NCBI RefSeq assembly: GCF_016888005.1
Contig: NZ_JAFDVE010000023.1
Location: 62,001 to 126,000, forward strand
DNA from: Phycicoccus sp. CSK15P-2
GTDB taxonomy: Bacteria > Actinomycetota > Actinomycetes > Actinomycetales > Dermatophilaceae
DNA length: 64,000 nucleotides
Direction: 5' to 3'
The position numbers and the translations under genes are program-made. Below are positions 1 to 9,219 of this stretch, piece by piece. The notes under the pieces are model-generated. The model saw only the letters and a program-made list of their open reading frames with translations, ran no database searches and was not told the origin of the DNA. How positions within the stretch are numbered: position 1 is the first letter of the stretch; each line of letters starts with the position of its first letter.

Positions 1-1167
1 GCGGCCGACGAGGTGGCGCGCGGTGAGCTCGACGACCACTTCCCGCTCGTCGTCTTCCAGACCGGCTCCGGGACGCAGAGCAACATGAACACCAACGAGG
101 TCGTCGCGAACCGCGCCGTCGAGATGCTCGGGGGCGCGCTCGGCTCGAAGGACCCGGTGCATCCGAACGACCACGTCAACCGCAGCCAGTCGAGCAACGA
201 CACCTTCCCCACGGCGGTGCACGTGGCGGTGGCGCTCGAGCTGACCGAACGGCTGCAGCCGGCGGTCGACGGGCTCGTCGCGGCGCTCGACGCCAAGGCG
301 GAGGAGCTCGGCGGCGTGGTCAAGGTCGGCCGGACCCATCTCCAGGACGCGACGCCGGTGACCCTCGGCCAGGAGATCGGGGCGTGGAGCGGGCAGCTGT
401 GGGAGGCGTGGGCGGACGTCCGGCACGCGGGGGACCGGGTGCTGCAGCTGTCCATCGGCGGGACGGCCGTCGGGACCGGGCTCAACGCGCCGGAGGCGTT
501 CGGGCCCGCGGTCGCGCGGCACCTCGAGACCGAGACCGGGCTGGGGTTCCGGCAGGCCGATAACCTCTTCGTCCAGCTCGCCGCGCACGACGCGCTGGTG
601 GCGGTCTCGTCCTCGTTGCGCACGTTGGCCGGAGGGCTGATGAAGCTCGCGAACGACGTGCGGTGGCTCGCGTCCGGGCCGCGCACCGGGATCGGCGAGC
701 TGCGCATCCCGGAGAACGAGCCCGGCTCCTCGATCATGCCGGGCAAGGTGAACCCGACCCAGTCGGAGGCCATGACGATGGTCGTCACGCGGGTGTTCGG
801 CAACGACGCCACGGTCGGGTTCGCCGGGACCCAGGGCAACTTCCAGCTCAACGTGTTCACGCCGGTCATGGCGCACGGGGTGCTCGAGTCGGTGCGGCTG
901 CTCGCGGACGCCTGCCGGTCGTTCACCGAGCACTGCGTCGTCGGGCTCGAGGCCGACCGGGAGCGCATCGCCGAGCACCTCGAGGACGACCTCATGCTGG
1001 TCACCGCTCTGGCACCGCACATCGGCTACGACGCGGCGGCCGCCATCGCGAAGCAGGCCCACCGCGACGGCTCGACGCTGCGCGAGGCCGCTCTCGCGTC
1101 CGGCGAGGTCACCGGCGACGACTACGACCGATGGGTGGACCCGGAGGCGATGACCCGCCCCGACTGA
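1..1167 (+). CDS. fumC: Class II fumarate hydratase, 5'-truncated
   Basis: Reversible hydration of fumarate to malate in the TCA cycle, cytosolic homotetramer. The reading frame is open from base 1, so the gene begins outside the window; 388 residues are visible and roughly 80 N-terminal residues are missing compared with the usual 460-470. The fumarase/aspartase signature [11 protein letters not shown] is encoded near 724-756, and the upstream [14 protein letters not shown] and RTHLQDATP blocks are typical of class II fumarases rather than argininosuccinate lyase or aspartase. The frame ends in TGA at 1165. The next gene follows after about 50 bases with its own -10 element, so it is probably transcribed separately. 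Confidence 0.97.
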   Translation, partial: AADEVARGELDDHFPLVVFQTGSGTQSNMNTNEVVANRAVEMLGGALGSKDPVHPNDHVNRSQSSNDTFPTAVHVAVALELTERLQPAVDGLVAALDAKAEELGGVVKVGRTHLQDATPVTLGQEIGAWSGQLWEAWADVRHAGDRVLQLSIGGTAVGTGLNAPEAFGPAVARHLETETGLGFRQADNLFVQLAAHDALVAVSSSLRTLAGGLMKLANDVRWLASGPRTGIGELRIPENEPGSSIMPGKVNPTQSEAMTMVVTRVFGNDATVGFAGTQGNFQLNVFTPVMAHGVLESVRLLADACRSFTEHCVVGLEADRERIAEHLEDDLMLVTALAPHIGYDAAAAIAKQAHRDGSTLREAALASGEVTGDDYDRWVDPEAMTRPD

Positions 1168-1203
1168 CGTGCCGTCCCGGGTGCACGCTCGGCGTGAACG
1201 CCC

Positions 1204-1209
1204 TACTGT
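1204..1209 (+). promoter_or_regulatory. -10 element TACTGT of a leaderless promoter
   Basis: TACTGT ends 7 bases before the GTG at 1217. There is no Shine-Dalgarno before that codon, so transcription probably starts at the GTG itself. Confidence 0.5.
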
Positions 1210-1216
1210 GCCAACC

Positions 1217-1963
1217 GTGATGGTCGATGTCCGTGAAGTGGCGCCCGGTGTCTGGCACGCCCGGGCGAAGCACGTGGCCTGGGTGCTCCTCGTCGAGGGC
1301 GGGGAGGTGACCTTGGTCGACACGGGCTACCCGGGCGACCGGGACCGGGTGGTCGCGTCGCTGGAGCAGGTGGGGCGCGCTCCCGCCGATGTCGCGGCGG
1401 TCGTGCTGACCCACGCCCACCCGGACCACCTGGGCAGCGCGGAGTACTTCCGCACGCAGGTGGGTGCTCCCGTCCTGGTCCACGAACGGGAGGTCCCGAA
1501 CGCCACGGGCGAACGGGTCGAGCAGGTCTCGGTCGCCACGCTCTTGGCGAGGGTCTGGCGACCGGATGTGGCGGTGTGGATGCGAGACATCGTGGGTCTG
1601 AAGGCGGCCCGGGCAGAGCGGCTGGGCGCGGTCGACACCTTCACCTCGGACCCTCTGGACGTCCCGGGGCGTCCCGTCCCGGCGCCGACCCCCGGTCACA
1701 CGTCCGGGCACAGCGCGTTCCACCTGCCCGAACAGGGTGCGTTGCTGGCGGGGGACGCCCTGATGACCGGCCATGCGCTGGTGCGCACGCCCGGCCCCCA
1801 GCTGCTTCCGTCGTTCTTCAACCACGACGACGACCGGGCGCTGGACTCGCTGGGGATGCTGGCCCCGCTGGCGGCGGACGTCGTCGTGCCCGGGCACGGC
1901 CCGGCATTCACCGGCGCCCCCGCCGACGCGGTCGCCGCCGCCGTCGCAGCTCGCGTCGGGTAG
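1217..1963 (+). CDS. MBL-fold metallo-hydrolase
   Basis: A 248-residue metallo-beta-lactamase-fold hydrolase of unknown substrate. The binuclear metal motif HAHPDH is at about residues 65-70, followed by PGHTSGH near residue 160, a GDAL aspartate near 180 and a final PGHG near 225, so all expected metal ligands are present. The length and lack of extra domains fit the single-domain glyoxalase II-like or quorum-quenching-like branch, which cannot be separated here. I start it at GTG 1217 because a TACTGT hexamer lies 7 bases upstream; ATG 1220 is the only other close candidate, and the in-frame GTG at 1169 would overlap the promoter. The next gene is convergent. Confidence 0.88.
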   Translation: MMVDVREVAPGVWHARAKHVAWVLLVEGGEVTLVDTGYPGDRDRVVASLEQVGRAPADVAAVVLTHAHPDHLGSAEYFRTQVGAPVLVHEREVPNATGERVEQVSVATLLARVWRPDVAVWMRDIVGLKAARAERLGAVDTFTSDPLDVPGRPVPAPTPGHTSGHSAFHLPEQGALLAGDALMTGHALVRTPGPQLLPSFFNHDDDRALDSLGMLAPLAADVVVPGHGPAFTGAPADAVAAAVAARVG

Positions 1964-2013
1964 CCAGGGCCGAGCTCACCCCGACCGGTGGCGGTGCGCG
2001 CCGGACGCGCGGA

Positions 2014-2331
2014 TCAGGGGCCGAGCAGCGGGACGTCGAGGTCGTAGGCGAGAACGACGGCCCGCGCCAACCTCGCCTCCTGTTCCGGGAGGAGGTACCC
2101 GATGGTGCGGCCAACCTGGTCCTTCGAGACGGTGGTGACGTTGTCGATCGAGACGGCGGCGTCGTGGTCGAGGCCGTTCATCGGTCCGACCGGTACCTCG
2201 CTGCTCAGGCCCTTGACCGTCGAGGTGATCGGCGCGACGGTCACCTTGGCCATGGTGTCGCGGGCCGCCGGACGGGTCAGCACCACGGCGGGCCGGGTCT
2301 TGTCCAGGCGAACCAAGCAGATCTCGCGCAC
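2014..2331 (-). CDS. MazF/PemK-family toxin, probable mRNA endoribonuclease
   Basis: A 105-residue protein of the MazF/PemK/CcdB fold. It opens with REICLVRLDKTRPAVVLTR, the usual N-terminal beta-strand with the conserved arginine-proline pair, and later has TVSKDQVGRTIGYL, matching the C-terminal half of MazF toxins. Family members cleave mRNA at short specific sites when not bound by antitoxin. It starts at GTG 2331, one base after the stop of the upstream antitoxin gene, so the two are co-translated. Target specificity cannot be read from sequence. Confidence 0.85.
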   Translation of the reverse strand: MREICLVRLDKTRPAVVLTRPAARDTMAKVTVAPITSTVKGLSSEVPVGPMNGLDHDAAVSIDNVTTVSKDQVGRTIGYLLPEQEARLARAVVLAYDLDVPLLGP

Positions 2332-2332
2332 G

Positions 2333-2566
2333 TCAGTCCACGGGCGGGACGTTCCGAGAGGTCCACTCGACCACGGCGTCGAGGTCGTCGGCGGGTCCGA
2401 CGCGACGCAGGATCTCGGCGTCGTGCTCGGCAGCGAGACGGCGCATCTCGCGCTCCAGTGCGCTGCTCACGAGAGCTGCGCGACTCGAGGCCCGACCACT
2501 GCGCACCGCCTCGTCGAGGAACTCGACCATGTCGTCCGGGAGGCGGACCGCGATCTGCGTGCTCAT
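2333..2566 (-). CDS. Ribbon-helix-helix antitoxin of the MazEF-like pair
   Basis: A 77-residue protein starting TQIAVRLPDDMVEFLDEAV, the N-terminal beta-strand and first helix of a ribbon-helix-helix DNA-binding domain. The acidic C-terminal tail ending DLDAVVEWTSRNVPP is the likely toxin-wrapping segment. It directly precedes the toxin gene with a one-base gap, the usual antitoxin-first order. Such antitoxins normally repress their own promoter as a complex with the toxin. The ATG lies 6 bases after a TAGTCT hexamer, although the spacer GGAGCG could also act as a weak ribosome-binding site. Confidence 0.85.
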   Translation of the reverse strand: MSTQIAVRLPDDMVEFLDEAVRSGRASSRAALVSSALEREMRRLAAEHDAEILRRVGPADDLDAVVEWTSRNVPPVD

Positions 2567-2572
2567 CGCTCC

Positions 2573-2578
2573 AGACTA
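2573..2578 (-). promoter_or_regulatory. -10 element TAGTCT of the toxin-antitoxin promoter
   Basis: On the minus strand TAGTCT ends 6 bases before the antitoxin ATG at 2566, which suggests a leaderless or nearly leaderless transcript. Confidence 0.45.
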
Positions 2579-2614
2579 CAGTGTGAATCCCAGAACGGGA
2601 TGCGGTGGGTTGGC

Positions 2615-5600
2615 TCAGGTGGCGAGGAGGTCGCGGAGGTCGTCGGCGGTCAGGGCCTTGCTCATCGCGGCGCCGTCGTCGACGACCTTGGCGAAGAGGT
2701 CGCGCTTGCGCTCCTGCAGCGCCACCACCTTCTCCTCCACCGTGTCCCGCGCCACGAGCCGGTAGACGTTGACCGGTTTGGTCTGGCCGATCCGGTGTGC
2801 GCGGTCGATGGCCTGCGCCTCGGCGGCCGGGTTCCACCACGGGTCGAGGACGAAGACGTAGTCGGCCTCGGTGAGGGTGAGTCCGAAGCCGCCCGCCTTG
2901 AGCGAGATGAGGAAGACCGGCGCGTCGCCCTCGCGGAAGGAGGCGATCCGGTCGGCACGGTCACGGGTGCGGCCGTCGAGGTACTCGTAGGCGATGCCCT
3001 CGGCCGTCAGCCGCTCACGGACGATTGCGAGGAAGCCGGTGAACTGGGAGAACACCAGCGCCCGGTGGCCCTCCTCGGCGAGCTCGGTCACGTACTCGAC
3101 GAGGGTGTCGACCTTCGCCGAGGAGGCCAGGCCGGCGTACTCGGGGTCGACGAGCGAGGGGTCGAGCGCCATCTGTCGCAGCGCGGTGAGGGCCCGCAGC
3201 ACCGCGAGCCGGTTGCCGTCGAGGTCGTCGATGAGCCCGAGCAGCCGCTGCCGTTCGCGCTGCAGGTGCCGGTCGTAGACGGCCCGGTGCCGCGGATGGA
3301 GGTCGACCGTCAGCACCTGCTCCTGCTTCGGCGGGAGCTCGGTGGCGACAGACTCCTTCGTGCGGCGCAGCATCAGCGGGCGGACGCGCCGCCGCAGCAT
3401 CGCGAGGCGGTCGGTGTCGCCGTCCCGCTCGATCGGGTTGGCCCACTGGTCCTTGAACGCCGCCGGCCGCGGATGCAGCCCCGGCGCGACGATGGACAGC
3501 AGCGACCAGAGGTCCATCAGCGAGTTCTCGAGCGGCGTCCCGGTGATCGCGAACTTCGCCCGTGCCGAGAGCCGCCGCACGGCCTGGTACGTCTTCGCCT
3601 GGTGGTTCTTGACGAACTGGGCCTCGTCGAGGACGACCGCCGACCACGGCCGCGACCGCCACGCGACCTCGTCGATGCGCGCCACCGTGTAGGAGGTGAT
3701 GACGAGGTCGGCGTCCCCGACCGCGTCATCGAGCGACCGTCGCTCCTTGCCCCGCGTCCGCTCGACCACGGCCGTCCGCAGCGACGGCGCGAACCGTGCG
3801 GCCTCCCCGGCCCAGGTGGAGAGCACGGAGGTGGGCGCGACGACGAGCACCGGGTGCTCGAGCTCGCCGCGCTCGCGGGCCCGGAGCACCATCGCGAGCG
3901 TCTGCACGGTCTTGCCGAGGCCCATGTCGTCGGCGAGCACGCCACCGAGCCCGCAGTCCCAGAGCAGCGAGAGCCACCGGAAGCCCTCGACCTGGTACGG
4001 GCGCAGCGTGGCGTCGAGGGTCGCCGGGACCTCGGCGGGCTCGACCCCCGTGCCGTCGACGAGCCGTCCGACGGTGGCCTGCCAGCGCTCGCTCTGCTCG
4101 TCGACCACGCCGAGGTTCGTCAGCTCCTCCCACAGCCCGACGTGGACGGCCGAGATGCGCAGCGGGTCGGACGGCTTGTCCTGCAGCGAACGCGCCTCCT
4201 CCACGAGCCGACGGAGCGTCTCGAGCTCGGGCCGGTCGAGCGAGAACCACGTGCCGGAGTCGAGGATGAGGTGCTCGTGCCCCCGCGCCACTGCCTCGAT
4301 GAGCGGCGCGAGGGGGACGTCCTCGCCGGCGACGGTGACCGAGATGCCGAGGTCGAACCAGTCGGTGGCGCCGTTCGGGCCGCCGGAGTCCGTGGCGGAT
4401 ACCTGGATGAGCGGCGCCTCGTCGGCCTCGCTGTACTCGGCGATCTCGCCGACGACGGTGACGTCGAGGTCGGGGACGTCCTCGAGCACCGGGAGGACGT
4501 CGGTGAACGCGATGGTCCGCAGGCCGTGGAGGCGGACCTCGGGCACGAGCCGCTGCTGCTGGGCGACGACCTGCCAGAGCGCCTCGAACCCGGAGACCTC
4601 GGGCATCCCCCGGAGAGTGTCGACGAGCCGGCGCTCCGCGGCGCGGTCGCGCATCGGGTCGGGCTCCTCGGCCGTCAACGGCACGGCGACGCCGTCCGGC
4701 CCGCCGTACCGGAAGCCCCACTCCAGGTGGGTGCGGTGCCCGGGCTCGAACGTGACCGTGAGGGCGAGCCGGGGCGGGACGGCATCCGGCAGCTCGAGGG
4801 CGGGGTCGAGGCTGCGCACCCGGGCCTTGCGGCGCAGCCCCGGCAGGTGGGTGACCGTGAACCTGGCCCAGTCGCTCTCGGGCACCTCGATCGTCCCGAG
4901 GTCGAGCAGCCGCTGGCGGCTGGCGTCGAGCGGCTCGGCGAGGGAACCGAGGACGAGGGTGTCGTCATCGCGCAGCCAGAACCCGGTGGCGGGCGACCCG
5001 ACGAGGTGGGTGTCGGTGCCGGGCTCGACGGGGAGGTCGAGGCGCGGGCGGAGCTCCGCGCCGTCCTCGGTGCGCTCGATGTCGACGACGAGCTCGGCGG
5101 GGTCGGGCGCGAACGCCACCGCGCGGTCGCCCCCAAGGTCGGCCAGCAGGCGGATGCCCGCGCGGTCGGCCGCGCGCAGCAGCGAGACCCATCCGGCCCC
5201 GAGGTGGTCGAGCTCGATGGCGTCCGGCATCCGGCCGTACCCGAAGGCCCGGACCGAGCGGCGGTGGGCGTCGGCGATGGCGGTGAGCGCGTCGCGGTGG
5301 TCGTCGGAGAACGTCACGGCCCCGAAGCCGTAGTACCCGCCGCCGAAGCTCTCCCAGGAGACGCCCGAGCGGATCCACTGCCCCCGCACGCCGGGGACGA
5401 CCGGACGGAGCCGGAGCCGGGAGCGCCCGGTGTCGGTGGTGACCCGGGCCCGGCCGCCGGCCGGCGCGGCGGACTCGAAGTACAGGCCGACGGGGGTGTG
5501 GTCGAGAGGGGCCTCGTCGTCGAGGACGCCGCCGAGCGCCTGCTCCCAGGTGGGGCGGGATGCGTCCACGTCGCCGGGGGTGACCGGCTCACGGTCACGC

Positions 5601-5908
5601 AGCGTCGCGGCGACGGCCACCGCGTGCTTGCAGTCGCCGGCGACCGGGCAGGAGCACCGGCTGTGCCACCAGCGCCGCGCCGAGGACCCCTCGCCCCGGC
5701 GTAGCGCCACGTGCGTCGTGTACGTCTGCCCGGTGCTGCCGCCCACCCAGCCCGTGGCATCGGCACCGTCGGGCGAGACCTCGACGTCGACGACGCGACC
5801 CTCGCGGGCGTAGGCGAGCCCGCGGGCGACGGTCACGGTGCCGCAGAGCTCGCCGAGCTCGCGGTTGGTCAGGGCCGCGAGGCGCTGCGCGGTGACGACG
5901 CGGGCCAT
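2615..5908 (-). CDS. SWIM zinc-finger SNF2-family DNA helicase/translocase
   Basis: A 1097-residue ATP-dependent DNA translocase. The N-terminal SWIM zinc finger, with CSCPVAGDCKH near residue 86, is followed by a long bacterial SNF2-associated region, then the SNF2 motor: Walker A DDMGLGKT near 659, DEAQ motif II near 760, and RAHRIGQTKPV of motif VI near 1040. This is the typical actinobacterial SWIM-SNF2 layout. I place the start at ATG 5908 because GGGAGGAGG sits just upstream; a longer frame exists but begins in non-conserved sequence. Actinobacterial relatives are implicated in chromatin remodelling, transcription or repair; the exact role is unknown. Confidence 0.93.
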   Translation of the reverse strand: MARVVTAQRLAALTNRELGELCGTVTVARGLAYAREGRVVDVEVSPDGADATGWVGGSTGQTYTTHVALRRGEGSSARRWWHSRCSCPVAGDCKHAVAVAATLRDREPVTPGDVDASRPTWEQALGGVLDDEAPLDHTPVGLYFESAAPAGGRARVTTDTGRSRLRLRPVVPGVRGQWIRSGVSWESFGGGYYGFGAVTFSDDHRDALTAIADAHRRSVRAFGYGRMPDAIELDHLGAGWVSLLRAADRAGIRLLADLGGDRAVAFAPDPAELVVDIERTEDGAELRPRLDLPVEPGTDTHLVGSPATGFWLRDDDTLVLGSLAEPLDASRQRLLDLGTIEVPESDWARFTVTHLPGLRRKARVRSLDPALELPDAVPPRLALTVTFEPGHRTHLEWGFRYGGPDGVAVPLTAEEPDPMRDRAAERRLVDTLRGMPEVSGFEALWQVVAQQQRLVPEVRLHGLRTIAFTDVLPVLEDVPDLDVTVVGEIAEYSEADEAPLIQVSATDSGGPNGATDWFDLGISVTVAGEDVPLAPLIEAVARGHEHLILDSGTWFSLDRPELETLRRLVEEARSLQDKPSDPLRISAVHVGLWEELTNLGVVDEQSERWQATVGRLVDGTGVEPAEVPATLDATLRPYQVEGFRWLSLLWDCGLGGVLADDMGLGKTVQTLAMVLRARERGELEHPVLVVAPTSVLSTWAGEAARFAPSLRTAVVERTRGKERRSLDDAVGDADLVITSYTVARIDEVAWRSRPWSAVVLDEAQFVKNHQAKTYQAVRRLSARAKFAITGTPLENSLMDLWSLLSIVAPGLHPRPAAFKDQWANPIERDGDTDRLAMLRRRVRPLMLRRTKESVATELPPKQEQVLTVDLHPRHRAVYDRHLQRERQRLLGLIDDLDGNRLAVLRALTALRQMALDPSLVDPEYAGLASSAKVDTLVEYVTELAEEGHRALVFSQFTGFLAIVRERLTAEGIAYEYLDGRTRDRADRIASFREGDAPVFLISLKAGGFGLTLTEADYVFVLDPWWNPAAEAQAIDRAHRIGQTKPVNVYRLVARDTVEEKVVALQERKRDLFAKVVDDGAAMSKALTADDLRDLLAT

Positions 5909-6221
5909 CGACGACCTCCTCCCAGGGCCCCGGGCCGCCACCCTGCGTCGGCGGCCCTCGAACACCCCACCGTACGACGCCTCGGCGACATCCGCGCAGC
6001 CGCATCCACAGGGTTCTAGGGCGCGGTCGGCGCCCCACGGGTGGCGCTGCAGCACACCGCGCGCCCGGAGCACCCGGCGCCGTACGGTGTCGCGCCCGTC
6101 CTCGCCGCCGGGGGTGGGGACCGTTCACCGGCGGGAACCTCCGGTCGGACACCCCGAAGTTCCGGGTGCGTGACCCAAGGTTCCGGCACCAGGCGAGAAA
6201 GAGGAGGTCGGCGGTGGGGTG
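5909..6221. other. Intergenic region between histidine kinase and SNF2 genes
   Basis: 313 bases without a convincing gene; both flanking genes are on the minus strand. It holds the strong Shine-Dalgarno of the SNF2 gene and a minus-strand TACGGT hexamer at 5969-5974 that could be its -10. Two similar blocks on the plus strand, ACCCCGAAGTTCCGGG at 6151 and ACCCAAGGTTCCGGC at 6173, lie 22 bases apart, about two helical turns. A GGGAAC at 6134 could also pair with GTTCC at 6159. Confidence 0.5.
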
Positions 6222-7586
6222 CTACGACGCGGGCGTGACCGGCAGGTCGAGCGAGAACGTCGACCCGCGGCCCGGCTCCGACGACACCGAGAGCCCTCCG
6301 CCGTGGGCGCGGGCGATGGCGTCGACGACGGCCAGCCCGAGGCCGGACCCGCCACTGCCGGAGGAGCGTGACCGGTCGACCCGGTAGAAGCGTTCGGTGA
6401 GGTGCGGGAGGTGCTCGGCGGGGACGCCCGGGCCCGAGTCGGCCACCTGGACACGGACCCAGCCGGGCCGCGTCAGCACCCGGACCGAGACCGGCGTGCC
6501 GGCCGGGGTGTGGCGAACCGCGTTGGACGTCAGCCCGACGACCGCCTGGGTCACCCGGTCGCGGTCCGCGGTGACGACGAAGGAGTCCGGCGCGTCGAGC
6601 GACACCTCGCGGTCGGGGGCGACGACGCGCAGGTCGGACGCGACGTCGTGCAGCAGCGGTCCGAGGTCGACCGGTCCGAGGTCCAGACCGTCCGCGCCCT
6701 CGAGACCGGTGAGGTCGAGCAGGCCGTCGACGAGCCGACGCATCCGGCCGGCCTCGTCCCCGATCCGGCGCATCGCGTCGTCCACGTCGGCGCGGCCCTC
6801 GTCGTCGAGCGGTCCGGGCGGACGGGACCGGTGCAGGGCGGCGTATCCGCCCAGGGTGGTCAACGGGGTGCGCAGCTCGTGCGAGGCGTCGGCGACGAAG
6901 CGGCGCATCCGCTCGTTCGTCGCGGTCGAGGCGGCGATCATCGTGTTGAGCGCCTCGCCGAGCCGGGCCGCCTCGGTGCCCGGCCGGCCGGGCGGGACGC
7001 GGCGCGTGGTGTCCCCGGCGGTGATGGCGTCCGCGGCCTCGGTCATCTGGGCGATGGGCCGCAGCCCGAGCCGGTCGACCCACCAGAGGAGCAGCCCGAC
7101 GATGGCGGCCACGACGAGCCCGACGACCGTCAGCGTCGCGGCCAGCCGGCGGGTGGCGATGTCGGCGGAGGTCGTGGGGACCGCGATGACGGCCTCGGCG
7201 CGCCCGTTCGCGAGTGACACGGTGAGGACTCGCACCTGCGCCGTGGTGCCGGAGACCGTGCCGCGCCCCGTGGGGGTCGGGATCGACTCGCCGCGGGCGA
7301 CGTCCGGGACGAGGTCGGGGTCGGTGTCCGGGGCGAGGACGGTCGTGAGGCGGCCGGCCGAGCCCATCCGGCCCACGTAGACGTCGCTCAGCGAGCCGGC
7401 CCCCGCGGCCGGTGCGCGCTGGGACGCGAGGAGGAGCGCGCGCGGGTTGGCCGCGAGACCGGCGAGCTGCGCGTCGAGCCGGCCCATGAGGAAGGCGCGC
7501 TGGACGAGGAGGATCGAGACCCCGGCGACGAGCAGGACGACGGCGAGGGCGGCGACCGCGACGACGAGCCGCCGGCGGAGCGTCAT
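6222..7586 (-). CDS. Two-component sensor histidine kinase
   Basis: A 454-residue membrane sensor kinase. TM1 spans about residues 8-30, an extracytoplasmic sensor region follows, and TM2 lies near 148-170 and leads into a HAMP linker. The H-box DASHELRTPLTT carries the phospho-accepting His, and the HATPase_c domain shows the N-box NAVRHTP, DSGPGVP and GSGLGLAVV. It autophosphorylates and passes phosphate to the partner regulator just upstream; its ATG shares a base with the regulator stop (TGATG), so translation is coupled. The signal is unknown. A secreted protein gene is divergent from the pair and is a candidate target. Confidence 0.94.
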   Translation of the reverse strand: MTLRRRLVVAVAALAVVLLVAGVSILLVQRAFLMGRLDAQLAGLAANPRALLLASQRAPAAGAGSLSDVYVGRMGSAGRLTTVLAPDTDPDLVPDVARGESIPTPTGRGTVSGTTAQVRVLTVSLANGRAEAVIAVPTTSADIATRRLAATLTVVGLVVAAIVGLLLWWVDRLGLRPIAQMTEAADAITAGDTTRRVPPGRPGTEAARLGEALNTMIAASTATNERMRRFVADASHELRTPLTTLGGYAALHRSRPPGPLDDEGRADVDDAMRRIGDEAGRMRRLVDGLLDLTGLEGADGLDLGPVDLGPLLHDVASDLRVVAPDREVSLDAPDSFVVTADRDRVTQAVVGLTSNAVRHTPAGTPVSVRVLTRPGWVRVQVADSGPGVPAEHLPHLTERFYRVDRSRSSGSGGSGLGLAVVDAIARAHGGGLSVSSEPGRGSTFSLDLPVTPAS

Positions 7587-8314
7587 CACGGCTCCCGGAC
7601 CGTGTAGCCCACGCCGCGCACGGTGTGGATGAGCTTCGGGGTGCCCGCGTCGACCTTCTTGCGCAGTGTCGAGACGAACGACTCGATGATCGCGGTCTCC
7701 CCGGCGAAGTCGTACTGCCACACGTGGTCGAGGATCTGCGCCCGGGTGACGACGCGTCCGGCGTTCGCGAGGAGGATGCGCAGGAGGCTGAACTCGGTGG
7801 CCGTGAGGTGGACCTCGGTGTCGCCCCGCCACACCCGGTGCTGGTCCTCGTCGAGGACGAGGTCGTGCACCTGGTGGCGCGCGCTCGGTGCCGCCGAGGT
7901 GCCGCTGCGGCGCAGGGCGACGTGCACGCGGGCGACGAGCTCCTCGAGTGCGAAAGGCTTGATGATGTAGTCGTCCCCGCCGCTCGTGAGGCCGCGGACG
8001 CGGTCGGCGGTGTCGCTGCGCGCGGTGAGGAAGAGAACCGGGGCGGTGTGCCCGGTGGCGCGCAGCCGGCGCAGGACCTCGAAGCCGTCGAGGTCGGGGA
8101 GCATGACGTCGAGCACGACGACGTCGGGATGGGTGCGGGCCGCACTGTCCAGCGCCTCCTGGCCGGTGGCGGCGGTGTCGACGGACATCCCGGCCAGGCG
8201 GAGTGCGGACGAGACGAGGTAGCTGATGTTCTCCTCGTCGTCGACGACGAGGACGGACGCGGAGTCGGTTGCGCGGTCGGCCACGCCGCAGACGCTGCCA
8301 CGCCGCTCGGACAT
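7586..8314 (-). CDS. OmpR/PhoB-family response regulator
   Basis: A 242-residue regulator with an N-terminal receiver domain (acidic pocket VVDDEEN, phosphoacceptor Asp in VVVLDVMLPDLDG, switch residue in LFLTARS, and KPF lysine) and a C-terminal winged-helix domain with LLRILLANAGRVVTRAQIL and the end motif VRGVGYTVREP. It precedes its kinase with a TGATG overlap. I start at ATG 8314; a longer frame to 8359 has no better ribosome-binding signal, and GTG 8284 is an alternative just before the receiver fold. It probably controls its own operon and neighbours, but no operator could be defined. Confidence 0.93.
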   Translation of the reverse strand: MSERRGSVCGVADRATDSASVLVVDDEENISYLVSSALRLAGMSVDTAATGQEALDSAARTHPDVVVLDVMLPDLDGFEVLRRLRATGHTAPVLFLTARSDTADRVRGLTSGGDDYIIKPFALEELVARVHVALRRSGTSAAPSARHQVHDLVLDEDQHRVWRGDTEVHLTATEFSLLRILLANAGRVVTRAQILDHVWQYDFAGETAIIESFVSTLRKKVDAGTPKLIHTVRGVGYTVREP

Positions 8315-8478
8315 CCGTCTGGAGAAAACCTCGAGAGATCCTGGGGATGCCGGGACCACCGTTGCGGCCCGGATGCACCCCGATCTGCAGGAAGTCGCGA
8401 GGTTGGGCCGGGCCCGTTCCGAGGGTGGGAGGGCACGGTCTGTGGTGTCATCGTGTAGACCGACCGAAGGAGCATCCG

Positions 8479-9192
8479 ATGCCCCGCCTCCGCACCGTCC
8501 TCGTCAGCGTCGCCGCCGGCAGTGCCCTCGTCACGGGAGTCGCGGCCACCGGCGCCCTGGCCTCGAGCGCGCCCACCGCGTCGGTGCCTCTGGCCACCGT
8601 CGGGGCCCTCGGGGCCGACACCGTGGCCGGCTCCTCCGACGCGGCCCCTGACGCCACGCCTGATGCCACGCCCGACGCGACGCCTGATGCGTCCCCCGAC
8701 GCGTCGCGCCGCCAGGGGAAGCACCGTGGCCACCGGTGGCTCGAGCACCTCACCGACGAGCAGCGGCAGTGCCTCGAGGACGCGGACATCCGCCGTCCCG
8801 TCGGGCCGCTCGACGCCGACGAGCGCAAGAAGCTGATGGAGAAGGTGACCGGGACCGCCGAGTCGTGCGGCATCGAGCTTCCCGCGGGGAAGGCCCGCGG
8901 CTTCTGGAAGGACCTCACCGACGAGCAGCGGCAGTGCCTGAAGGACGCCGCGCTCGAGCGTCCGTGGGGCCCGATGACCAAGGAGGAGCGTCAGCAGCTG
9001 CGCGACGATCTCCGCGAGGCCGCCTCGGCGTGCGGCGTCGAGCTGCCCGAGCGGTCGAAGTCCTCGAAGGGCTCGGACGGCACGAAGCCGTCGGACGACA
9101 CGAAGGGTTCGGAGGGGACCGAGGGTTCGGACGACACGAAGGGCTCGGACGCGAACACCTCCGACACCGCACAGCCCACCGCCCGCGTCTAG
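8479..9192 (+). CDS. Secreted protein with duplicated 45-residue Cys-pair repeat
   Basis: A 237-residue exported protein I do not recognise. It has a signal peptide (residues 1 to about 29, basic start, hydrophobic core, ALASSA cleavage region), a low-complexity Asp-Ala-Thr-Pro tract at 58-76, then two 45-residue repeats at 91-135 and 146-190. Each repeat opens LTDEQRQCL and closes CGIELP or CGVELP, so there are four cysteines spaced 32 apart in each copy. The C-terminal 45 residues are Ser/Thr/Asp/Lys/Gly-rich, like a disordered tail. A GAAGGAG ribosome-binding site precedes ATG 8479. It is divergent from the two-component system. The repeat could be a small helical disulfide-linked domain; function unknown. 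Confidence 0.85.
   Translation: MPRLRTVLVSVAAGSALVTGVAATGALASSAPTASVPLATVGALGADTVAGSSDAAPDATPDATPDATPDASPDASRRQGKHRGHRWLEHLTDEQRQCLEDADIRRPVGPLDADERKKLMEKVTGTAESCGIELPAGKARGFWKDLTDEQRQCLKDAALERPWGPMTKEERQQLRDDLREAASACGVELPERSKSSKGSDGTKPSDDTKGSEGTEGSDDTKGSDANTSDTAQPTARV
8650..8706 (+). repeat. Short tandem repeat coding for Asp-Ala-Thr-Pro units
   Basis: Five in-frame 12-base units encode DATP, DATP, DATP, DASP and DAS, forming a flexible linker between signal peptide and folded repeats. Synonymous changes between copies show the units are diverging. Confidence 0.7.
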
Positions 9193-9219
9193 CCCTCAGC
9201 CCTTCCCCCTCCCTCTCGG

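Noticed and set aside
2102-5704. A 1200-codon plus-strand open frame
   Set aside because: It is antisense to the SNF2 helicase, whose motifs and ribosome-binding site are clear. High GC makes long shadow frames common; the protein has no recognisable domain.
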